Source: Leptodontidium sp. MPI-SDFR-AT-0119 (taxonomy: Eukaryota > Ascomycota > Leotiomycetes > Helotiales > Leptodontidiaceae). Taken from it: a stretch of 64,000 nt of DNA. The stretch is from assembly GCA_020726505.1 (NCBI GenBank), contig JAHLEZ010000031.1, positions 310,001-374,000 on the forward strand, given 5' to 3'. Positions 12,151 to 22,000 of this stretch are shown piece after piece (position 1 is the first letter of the stretch; every line of letters begins with the position of its first letter). Both the position numbers and the translations under genes were made by a program. A model generated the notes under the pieces. It made no database searches. It was not told the origin of the DNA and saw only the letters and a program-made list of their open reading frames with translations.

Positions 12151-12226
12151 GCGCTTACCTATGGCTTATATATTAATTCTAGTGCTAGTCCCACGAACAT
12201 ATAATAGTTCCGGAATCCGAAGCTAC

Positions 12227-12466
12227 CTAGGTTAGCACAAAGTCCTCTTCCTCTACTTCACCGCCGTTGGTGAACACTTCGCCATCCATTAAGCCATGAA
12301 CATAAGCCTCCCCAATAAACTCATATGACTCGCCATCGTTTGGCCGAATGACGTAGAGCATTTGGCCACCAAAGAAAACGCAAACTTTATCGCCAACTCG
12401 AGCCGCCGATGACCCGATTCCGAGGTATCCATCTTTCGTCCAGAAAAGGCTCCGATGGTGCAGCGT
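12227..12466 (-). pseudogene. HET-domain protein, C-terminal piece (split by hAT insertion)
   Basis: This minus-strand frame ends in the segment typical of the C-terminus of fungal HET (heterokaryon incompatibility) proteins: DGYLGIGSSAARVGDKVC, FFGG, then GESYEFIGEAYVHGLMDGEV. It continues the gene at 15,416-16,976. The 8-bp sequence ACGCTGCA (minus strand) lies at both ends of the transposon and reads in the same frame on both sides, so removal of the element would rejoin the two pieces in phase. The stop follows EEEDFVLT. No independent promoter or start is expected. Confidence 0.85.
12459..12466. repeat. Target site duplication of the hAT element, left copy
   Basis: TGCAGCGT lies immediately left of the terminal inverted repeat and is repeated exactly at 15416-15423. 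Eight bases is the duplication length characteristic of hAT transposons. Confidence 0.95.
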
Positions 12467-15415
12467 CAATGTAGTCGATAGTTGAACGGCCGTTCAACGA
12501 CGTCGTTTCGAGGCTTTTAAACCAACTAACGTTTCTCTAGCTAAAAACCAACTACAGTTCGTTCTATAAGCACCCAAACGAACGTAACGAGGTCGTTGCC
12601 AAGAACGAACGAACAAACTTACCTATTAATTTGCCTCTACTACGTCTCCAGTTGCTTCTTCAACACCTGGCCCCTTTAGAACGGTATTCTATTGAACCTC
12701 CATATCTCTAACTTCAAGCTCCCACTCAATTAGACTAGTCCACGACTTTAAACACTCCAAATACTCAATCATCTGTATACCCATCTTATTCCTACGATCC
12801 GAAAGAGTGATTTTTGCCGCAGAAAAAGCGCGTTCTGGATCACTGGACATAGCTGGAAGAGAGAGTATATCAAGAGCCATTCGAGAGAGGTTTGGGAAGG
12901 CTTTTTGTTGCGCAGGCTCGAGCCACCAATCAAGAGCGTTATTGTAGCCGTAAACACACTCCGTCTTGCAATATTGGTCATATTCGTCTGCAACAGAGGT
13001 CGGCGTATCGATTTGACGGAGCCAGAGCTCGAACTCGTTAGTAGAAGATGTGTGAAGCGTCGGAGCAGTCGGAATAGTCGATTTTGGCTTGTATTCGTCG
13101 TCCCAAAGCTTCTTAACACCTGCCTTCGCCTTCTGTTGCCAAGAGGGCCTCCAGAATTGCTCAATATACGACCATTTGCGCGCGGGATTAAGCAAGAGAG
13201 CTGCAGCGTAGGCTGGAGATTCGTCGCTTTTGCCGTAATATTTGTCCATCTTTTGCCATCCTGAATTAACCATCGCAGATATCTTGACGTCGTCTTTATA
13301 CGTCTCTTTTGCCTTCTCGAAGTGAGCAAGTATAAAGTCCATTGAGGGAAGAACTCGATCGAGAGAAGCTCCGTAACCTTCAAGAGATTTAGTGGACGAT
13401 TTGAGGACACCTAAAAAGCTCTTAATCTCACCTAAAATCCTCCATTCTTCCGTATCCAAGTAATCCCGTTCTATCTCTGCCTCTCCGTAGGTTGTAAAAT
13501 ACTCTTCAATCGCGTCTTGTAATAAGAGCGCTATCTCTAGCATCATAAACCAAGAGTTCCATCGCGTTGAGTTATCTCTGTGTAAGTGACGATTTCCAGA
13601 TAAGGCGAGAAACCTTTATAGACGTAAGGTGCTACGTTGAATGAAAACGACGAAATTATGAAGCTTCCCAAGAGGTCCCTTTTGACGCCATTCTCGTATC
13701 TGTTCCATAGTTTATTGTAGCCACCGATTTGTTACTTCTTCGTCGTCTGCAGATTCGATCGTTTCGTCGTCAGTAACAAACAAGAAGGATTTCACAGAGA
13801 GGTTAATAATATGACCGGTATAGCGTAATCTGTGGGTGACAGGGTCGTATCGAATGCTGTAGGATTCACGGAGATCTTACTTAAATTATTAGTAAAAGCT
13901 GTAAAGAAAGCAGTAAACATACCAAGCGCAACGTGTCTCATTATAACGTCGTTATCTGTCGCGTTGTCCATCATAAAATACCCTAATTTCTCCTGAATCT
14001 CCCAATCCTTAATCACCTCAATAATTGCAACAGCTAGATTCTCTCCTGTTTTATTACCAGAGACCTCTCTCATTTCTGCCATAGTTCTCCTGACTGTTCC
14101 GTTGGCTCCGACGTAATGGAAGATAATCACGAGGATTAGGAGGCCGTTTGTTGAAGTCCACATATCGCAAGAGACGTGTATCTTTGATAGCGCGTTTTTG
14201 ACGTTGCGTTTGACTTTATTCTTGTGAGCTTTGAATTGTCGTTCTACCTATATGCTAATTGTAGAGTGAGACCGAGGTAACTAACACGTAATATCAGGGT
14301 TCAGGTATTCGAGGAGTTCGCGGAATTCTTGTCTTTCAACGAGTCGTAGAGGTTAGGAGCAAACAGAGATAAATCTACAGCAAGTTAACATTAAAAACAA
14401 GTGAGAATAACTATTATACCTAGTGTAGAGAAGCTCCAGCCGGTCTGGATCGATAGAATCACCGTCAATTACCCCCATATTACGACGCTTGAATCGAGAC
14501 TCTTCCCCTATCTCAAATTGACGTTTAAACCCAGCGGTAAGAGGTTGTTGACGCGTAGAATCGCTGTAGGTAACAGCTGTTCCTCGAGGGTCACCTTTCT
14601 TTAATCCATAAGTAGCTAAATGCTCATCCGCAGACCTTGTGCCACTGTTTATATAATACGACTTCCAACAATAGGCACAGCGCCATAATTCCTTGCCTGT
14701 AACCTTATCGTAGTATCGTTCGTTGATATTCTCGCTCGGCATATGCTGAAATATCCAGGCCCAGCGTTTAGTTCCTTTTGCTAAAGGTTCTAGAGGGTTG
14801 GGAGGCTCTGAGGGTGCTCTGCGAGTTATCGGATCCAAATCGATGGGAACTGGAGGTACTACATCGTCTCTTACAAGTGGCGGAGCGAAATTTAGATGTA
14901 CTTGACGGTTTCCACGTCTTCTAGGGGTTGACAAGCCTCTAGAGCTATTAGTGTTGTTGTTTGCACGTCGACGTTGAGTTAAGGAAGGCATTTTAGTAGT
15001 TCCGGAGACTATATATCTTCAAAAAAGTCGCGTCAAGAGTAACTCAACTTCAATCCCTTTTTTCTTAACAACCACAAAGCGAAAAATTACAAACGATACA
15101 CCAAATGAAAGATCTACACTGTGGCTTAGGCTTAAACTCAATTTTATACACTTATGTTGAGGTTTAATAAAGTTTTATACTCAAATGTCTTACTTGTTCC
15201 TTAAGGTTTTTGAAGAGGATGCGTAGTACTAATCGCGGGAGGCTCTACGGGAACTATACCAAAACGGGTTAAAACGACCCCGTTCCGTTGAAGACCTAAC
15301 CAACCAACGGCCGTTTTGATTCGCTAAAACGAACGCCAGTCCGTTTCGGGTTAGCGGGAACGAACGGCCGTTCGTTCCCGTTTTGCCAAGAACGAGAAAA
15401 CTATCGACTACATTG
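12467..15415 (-). mobile_element. Complete hAT transposon (2,949 bp)
   Basis: The ends are exact 17-bp inverted repeats: CAATGTAGTCGATAGTT at 12467-12483 and its complement at 15399-15415. They are flanked by the 8-bp duplication TGCAGCGT. Both subterminal regions are rich in GAACG/CGTTC words; the palindrome GAACGGCCGTTC occurs at 12484-12495 and 15362-15373, probably as transposase-binding repeats. A transposase gene on the minus strand fills the interior. The element sits inside a HET-domain gene. Base composition is only mildly RIP-like, so the insertion is younger than the surrounding AT-rich repeats. Confidence 0.95.
12689..14991 (-). pseudogene. hAT transposase, interrupted by nonsense changes
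   Basis: Transposase of the hAT element. The first exon (14991 to about 14420) starts at ATG and carries a BED-type zinc finger (Cys105-X2-Cys108, His124 within ELWRCAYCWKSYY). A 45-bp GT-AG intron fits 14375-14419. The middle part (around 14163-13792) carries DMWTSTNGLLILVIIFHY and MMDNATDN, typical of the catalytic core. The last part (13546-12689) ends with the hAT dimerisation segment LSLPAMSSDPERAFSAAK followed by DRRNKMGI. Between exon 1 and the core, in-frame TAA and TAG codons stand where Gln is expected, and the frame changes again near 13,550-13,790, where another intron or frameshift must lie. It probably cannot make full-length protein. Confidence 0.85.
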
Positions 15416-15423
15416 TGCAGCGT
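15416..15423. repeat. Target site duplication of the hAT element, right copy
   Basis: TGCAGCGT, identical to 12459-12466, directly follows the right terminal inverted repeat. Confidence 0.95.
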
Positions 15424-16976
15424 GCTGTCCAATCTATGGACCATTTCATTCCTTCGCCCGCTTTGATCCAAACTACATCCTGGATTTTGCACATTATAAA
15501 GTTCCCATGACACGCTCGAGCCGCGGGGGTTCGATGAATTTACCGCCGGGTCGAAGTCCGCTACCAATACCCTGCCGAAAGCATGCTCCACGAGCTCGTT
15601 TGTGGGCGAATACCAGTCTCCAGTGTGTTTCGGCCAAAGGCCGGGCCTCGGTTCGAAAAATCTGTCGTATAAAGCGGTGTTTGCAGGAAGGTCAGATATT
15701 TGCCCCCCACGAACGCATAGCTGTGTGCCAGTAACCCGAGCCTCCCCTAGCCGGCCATGACTTGCGTCATAGGCCGGGGGTCCCCGGCCATAGAGCTCGT
15801 CCAGATATTTCGGGAATGGAATGGCGCACTGCTGAATCCGCCAGTCCGGCACCCAGCTGGGTATCGGATCATACCAGCTGGGCATCTCCCCATTGTACGG
15901 CGTTGTTATATCCCATCCACCCAGTGGCTGACTCGCCTCGCCTAAGAAGTCAAGTCGGTGGCCAGCAGGGCTATTCTAAAGGGCAAACTCCGCGACTTGT
16001 GTGTACACCTCTCCAACTGATAGAGAATAATCTGGGACCAGATCGTCTTCTCCAACATCGGACGCCATACCACGCACAGAGTATACTTTATCCCTGGGGT
16101 CTTTGCATGATTGTTTTCGACACTGTCTTAAAAATGCCGTAAGCCGGATGGGGTTTCTCTGTCATATCTCATGACCCTGGCAATGTCAATGATGCTCACT
16201 CTCCAATTGCGATTGCATATGAATGCAAAGATATCCAGATTCTTCCACTGCGCCAATCGACCGATGACCAGCGAAAGCAGCTTGATACCGACCCAAGGCA
16301 CCCGAGCCGAACCATAATTCAAATACACAGCACTGTGGCTTTTTGCGGTTGCTTCTTGAACAATCCATGAGCGGGTCCACCACGGGCGCTCCAGGAGCTC
16401 GTTTATAGCTTCCCATGTCTTGTACGCGACTGATCCCTGGGGTCCAATGAATCGGTCATTGGCGGAAAGAAGCCCATCCAGTATGGAATCCCCGCTCTCC
16501 CCATCTTCCAGATGGACTAAGAATGGCTTAAGATAGTCATACCACTCTTTGAGCTTGCCTAGAGCGAAATCTGTTTTTTCGGAAGAGTTACCAAGCCATG
16601 CATCCACCGTAGTAGCTCTCTGATATATCTCTTTCATATAGCAGATCTGCGCCCCACGTTCGGGGTCGTCCAGTTGATTAATGCAAATAGCGTCAATCCA
16701 GTAGCTCACAGAGCTCCCCTCTTCAGCTTCTTTAAAGTGGCACGCGAATTGTTCAAGAAAGTCATGAAGGTTGGCCGTGATGGGAAATGGTTGACCGTCG
16801 ATTTCGATCTTGTGGGGAAATACCGGTTCACCCCAGGTGTAAGATAGCGCCATATAAGGCGGGCAGGTGTCCAGTGTCTTGTGCACAAGCTTGAACTCCA
16901 TTCCTTGCCCTATCCGCCATTCAAGGAGCCGGATCTCTCTCGGAGTGGTAAGAGCCTTATACTTGAAACTAGCCAT
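15416..16976 (-). pseudogene. HET-domain protein, N-terminal and central part
   Basis: A heterokaryon-incompatibility (HET) type protein, a family that triggers cell death after fusion of unlike hyphae. The start is ATG at 16976. The HET signature is clear: YMALSYTWGEP (residues 41-51), WIDAICINQ (93-101), the IYQRATTVDAWLG block (117-129) and ERPWWTRSWIVQE. Three lesions are visible. A run of five A on the plus strand (16130-16134) appears to lack one base: the upstream frame ends at GLRHF, while the next frame continues with FLRQCRKQSCKDPRDKVYS, the conserved DPRDK block. An in-frame TAG lies at 15976-15978. The hAT element interrupts the gene at 15415. Downstream, PIPSWVPDW is another family hallmark. 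Degeneration beyond the transposon shows that loss of function has more than one cause. Confidence 0.85.
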
Positions 16977-17930
16977 GTCGGATAGGTAACCCAGACCAAA
17001 TGATCCGAAATAATAAGGGACCTGGGTAGGTTGGGCTACTAGAACTATTTAAGTGTTGGGAGACATTTGTAGCAGATGGGGCGTGGCTGTCACTAGCCGA
17101 AGGAGGCGTTACCTGTTTCCAGCCAAAAGAGACTGCGCCTTGATACAACAAAGGGGCGGTGCAAGGTCGACGCCTAGCTGACGAAGTGCTTCCGCTTTCT
17201 ACCTCCAAGGGCAAAAGATTCAAGGGAAGCCCGAAGAGAAACTCCAGAGCGCAGGAACTTCTCAATGGGACCGGTGTTTCTCAAATGGCTTTGTGATTTG
17301 GACGGAGATCTTGTGGTTCGGCACGCCTCCAAATCATGGCTTGCTAAGCCACCACAACATTCTGCCGCAGTTCGAAACAACTGGTCCACCGATTGCCAGG
17401 TGGCATGACGCCAGTCAAAAAGAACGAGACCGTTCACCGCCCAGCCATCGAGGGAGCGTCGAACCGGTCTACCCGAGCGTTTCCGGTCAGTGGATGAGCC
17501 TGAGATTGCACGGTTTCTCCATGTAACTTCCGGGGAATGTGCTTACATCTGTTATAGAATAGCTTTCTAGGGACGGCGTGAAATGCTTCAGACCTTTCCT
17601 TAGAACCTGGGCCGACCTTTCCTCCATATCAGCAGTACATTAGAAATCTTCGGGAACTCTGGGGCTGTCTGGGGCTATTGGTTCATGCTATTATTCCTCG
17701 AATCTGGCCTGCCAACGTCTTTGCATTTATCCCTGGGTAAGGATCCTCAGGCCGCGGCTAGATTCCAATAATAGCTGACGCCTTCAAGAGTGAGCCGAGT
17801 AACTTTGCATCACAAGAAAATCCATTGCCATTGCCGCAAAGAATCTTAGGCCCGGAGTATTTGGTGATGAGGTCATGTATAACTGTTATTATACTGTCAA
17901 TGGCATTTATACGATTTTCTTAAATATTGC
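16977..17930. other. Intergenic region between HET and BTB pseudogenes
   Basis: Composition is normal, but no frame matches a known family. Overlapping frames on both strands (for example 16969-17265 and 17174-17437, minus) are short and lack domain motifs. Upstream control sequences of the HET gene would lie next to 16977, but none can be named. Confidence 0.5.
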
Positions 17931-18715
17931 CTAGTACGTAGTTAGCAAAATTCCGTCGGTATGGCGTCTATATTGCAACTCACGTATAATGAAAGGTGGG
18001 ATGTAAGGGCTAATATAGACGGCGTCCACTTCAGTCTCTAGAATACCATCACTTTCTCGTTCTAATATTTGAGACATATTTCTGAAGTCTTTATGTTTCC
18101 GAAACACCCAGAAGATGAACAGCTATGAGAGAAGTGCATCTGGCGTATAACTGCTTGGCAACCCCTCGTCTCTCTTTAGGTTTTCTATCTAAGTGTCCGA
18201 CCAAATTCTAATAGCGTCGTGTATCTGCCGGTGATTAATAGTAATAGAAATTTTGCACAATATATTCAAGTCGACCCGACGAGGGACTTTACTTGACTGC
18301 CTATGAATAATATTTAGGAGAATGATCATTGTATCTGGGTCCTCGTTAAGTAGCGGGATAACAAGGTGACCTTCAACTTGAAGAGTTCGACCTTCAGGAT
18401 ATATACTAGAGTTTAGACTAATTCGAAAGGTCGGCGATGCGAGGATAAGATGCTTTGATGAGACTCGCATTTGAACCTTTTCAACCCTGAGTTTCGACTC
18501 CCGCCTGGCTAAGCAAGTAGACACCGAAGTTTCTAGCTCCGTTAAACTATCTAATTCAGTTCCGGCGGTCTCTGCTTAAGGCTCGCATCGTATAAACTCC
18601 GGTTCAGACTCAAGCCAATCTGGGATATCTGCCGACAGTTGAGTTACCGCCTCGGACGGACCCTGTTCCTCCAAGTCATCCTCCTGATGACGTTCGAGTA
18701 TCAAAAGTACGTCGC
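17931..18715 (-). pseudogene. BTB/POZ-domain protein, main part (split by copia insertion)
   Basis: A fungal BTB/POZ-type protein on the minus strand. The core is MRVSSKHLILASPTFRISL, then GHLVIPLLNEDPDTMIILLN and VPRRVDLNILCKISI, followed by a C-terminal region (ENLKRDEGLPSSYTPDALL, FIFWVFRKHKDFRNMSQI) that fits this family. In-frame stops occur at CEP-TAA (about 18577), SDT-TAG (18188-18190) and LLS-TAG (about 18123). The first replaces a likely CAA and the others likely TGG codons, all explicable by C to T or G to A change. The first codons of the gene lie beyond the copia element at 23,989-24,024. Confidence 0.8.
18711..18715. repeat. Target site duplication of copia element, left copy
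   Basis: GTCGC precedes the left LTR and recurs at 23989-23993 after the right LTR. Five bases is the usual duplication for Ty1/copia elements. Confidence 0.93.
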
Positions 18716-18886
18716 TGTCAGTTGGCGGGGTTGTGTGCAGTAAACAGGATTCGACTGATTAATTAAGACTACAGCTGTAGATGCTTCATATAAGCCATCT
18801 GAACGATAGGCAGCCATAGGCTCCAATACTATAAGCTAGGTAGAAATGATACTCATGACTCATCATGTGACTCATACCAATCAACA
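18716..18886 (-). repeat. 3' LTR of copia element 1 (171 bp)
   Basis: The sequence begins TGTCAGTTGG and ends CAATCAACA on the plus strand, so it has TG...CA ends. By eye it is identical over all 171 bases to the copy at 23818-23988, which implies a recent insertion. The element reads on the minus strand, so this is its 3' LTR. Confidence 0.97.
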
Positions 18887-18900
18887 CACCCCCCCAGGCT
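18887..18900 (-). promoter_or_regulatory. Polypurine tract of copia element 1
   Basis: On the minus strand CCTGGGGGGGTG directly precedes the 3' LTR. A purine run in this place primes plus-strand DNA synthesis in LTR retrotransposons. Confidence 0.8.
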
Positions 18901-19024
18901 TGAGAGATATCGAGAGTCTGTATAGACCAGTAAATGAGTGGTGTTAGCAATAGGCAAGTAAACCTAGAATTCCATCCAATGAGAGTTGCTAAGAAAAGAA
19001 AGAACATAGGTTGAGACTACGAGT

Positions 19025-22000
19025 CTAAGCGTTGTTGATTTCAGACAACAGACGAAAAATATCGACAAGATTGAGTTGCTTCAGGAAAACCGCGTGTTTT
19101 TGAGGTCCAAGTGCCTTGGTGAGACCGTCTGCCGGCATATCATTGGTCGAAATCCATTCGAGTTTGACTGTTCCCTTTTCTGTTTCTTGACGGAGCCAGT
19201 GTTGATGAATATCAATATGTTTGAGCTTAGTGACTAACTTCGGAGCTTCCTTCATCAGAAGTCTAACAGTTTGAAGGTTGTCACAGTTGACTGTTGTGTC
19301 GGAATCAAGGTCGAGCTGTAGATATTCGAATACTCGTCTCCACCAAAAGAGCCAAGCGCAGATGTGGGAAAGAGCTAGGAGCTCTGCTTCAGTTGATGAT
19401 GTTGTGACTGTCCGTTGGAGAATACAGAACCAGTCGATACATCCTCCGAATAGTTGGAAAAGGCCACCCTCTGTACTCCATCTTCGTACTGAATCATCAG
19501 CGAATGAAGCATCGCTAGCTGCAAGAAAGATAGGTGGATTTTCCTTGAGAGAACCGTATTCCAGAGCGTAGGTTTTGGTAGAGTTCAAGTAAGCTATGCA
19601 CTGGTCGGCCGCTTCTTGGTGTTCTGGGCCAGGATTTTGTAGAAATTCAGAGAGCTTTTGGAGTGCTCTAGAGCAGTCAGGTCGAGTGATCGTTGCTGGG
19701 TAGCCGATTGAGCCGACCTTGCGTTGATACAGGTGTTTTTCGTGTATCGTGGCTTCTCCATCAAACCTGGTAAGTACCTTTTCAGGGGATAACGGGACCT
19801 TGGCTTTCCGGTGCTCCAGGTTAAAGGTACGAGCGATTTTAGTGATATAAGAGTCTTGACAGAGCCAAATTCGGTGGTGTATTCGATCCCGTAAAATCCG
19901 GATCCCTAGGAACCATCTGAGTTCACCGATTTCCCGGAGCTTGAATTGTGACATAAGGCTAGTCCGAAAGTTCTTATAAGCTTGTCCGTCTGAAGAGTGA
20001 TACAAAACAACGATGTCGTCAACATAAAAGAAGACGATCAGCTTATTGCTAGTAAATAGACAGGCGCACTCTGGGACTGGTTTCAAGCCAAGCTTTCCCA
20101 TAATCCGGCACAGCAGTTCGAACCAGAGGAGTGGGGAGACTCGTAAACCATAGAGAGCACGAAGAAGTAGAAGTACATGTCCGGGGACACTATATCCAGG
20201 AGGGAGTTTGATCCAAACCTTCTTGTTCAGCTTTGCGTTAGGAAAAGCATTGATAGCATCAAATTGCTTAGCCTCCAGATTGAAGTAAGCTGCAATGGCC
20301 ATCAGGAATCGAAAGACACGTGCCGCTAGGGTAGCTGCATAAGTCTCTTCGTCCTGCTTTGGCTGAAGATCCCCACGAACCACAAGTCGGGCTTTGTATT
20401 TGAGAAGATAACCCTCTTCATCAAATTTGTAGGTAAATACCCATTTGGTTGGAATGACAAATCCCACAGCTTCAGATTCCGGAACTTGGACAAATGTGCC
20501 TCTTTCGTGAAGGTCTCCATATTCAAGCTTGATTGCTGCAATGAACCCTTCTCGATGGTCGTGATTTAGCATTTCTGTCCAATTAGAAGGCTCAGGCGGG
20601 AGCTGGGACCGGTGGATTCGGGCCCGTTGATGGTTAATGCCAGTGGCAAAGGCAACATGGTAGGCTGAGTTGAAATGGAGGTTTTTCAGACTGACAGTGT
20701 GTATCTCCTGAAGATCCTTCCGTCTGGATGATCGAGTTTGTAACCTTGTGCTACTCTCAGCTGCAGTTGGAGTCAAATACTCTTGACGCGTTTCAACTCT
20801 AGGTTCAGGCGTGGATTCAGGAGACAGTCGAAGAGTTCCTAGACCATGCTCAATTCCATGGCCACTATCGACAACAATCGTATCGTTGTGTGAGTCCAAG
20901 GAGACTTCTGGGGAAGGTGTTGGAAGATCAGAGCCTAGGTCTGGTGGTCCAATGGGTGGTTCAACATCAGCTTCATCTTCTATCCCTTCAAGCGATTTCA
21001 ACTCAAGTGGTTGAATGAGCTCTTCAGTGATATTTTCGAAGGATATATCTTGCTGATAGCGTTGAGATTCATCAAACGTCACGTCACGAGCACTGATAAC
21101 TCGAGAGAGTGTTGGAACCCAGATTCTGAAGATGTTTGACGATTCGTAGCCAACCAAATAGCCAATGTGGGTCTTTGGTTCAAGCCTGTCGAGCTTGTCA
21201 CGGTTGTGTTTGAGGGCATAAGCCCTGCATCCGTAAGCACGGATATGAGCAAACTTGGGGTGTGGCGATGGAATACCAGCAAGCTGCTGGAGCTTTCCAA
21301 GAGGTGATTGCCACCCAAGGCGTCTGGTGGGAGATCTGTTGAGTATATACGCTGCTGCCGCGTAACACTCGTCCCACATTTGTTGAGGAAGATTGCCTGC
21401 TGACTTGAGCTTTGCCGCCCTAATCCCTAGCACCCCCCCAGATTTCTCAGCAGCGCCGTTTTGTGCATGAACATCTGGCGCAGAAACTTCAACTGTAAGC
21501 CCAGTTTCGGTGATATAGTCGTTCCATTCATCACTTGCAAGGAGTGAGACTTGACCGTCTAATCGTATAACAATGACTTCGAAGTTCCAGCGTCGCTTAC
21601 AGGTGTTGACACATTTCCTGATATGACTGACAAGGTCTCTGGCTTTGGTGCTGTAGACACGCTCTACGTAGTGAAAGCCAAGAAAGTCGTCATACATGTG
21701 AGAGACAAAGCCGTCCCTCATTGGAATAACATCCCAACACAGCCTGTAAAAAGGACGATGAGCACGTACAGGGGTACGTCGAGAAATGAGCTGTTTTGCA
21801 TCGTGTTGCTTGCAGATCGGGCAGCTGGGGTCATGTTCCCCCTTCACGGCTTCAATATCAGAGCAAGCATCCGGAAGGTGTTTTAATGCTTCAGCATATG
21901 TGTGACCCGTTCGGTCGTGAGCCTGTTGCATTGTCCAAATGGCCTTTGGAAGTGGTGTCCTTGACGAGTTTGCAGGGTAGACTGTAGTTACTGGGTTGTA

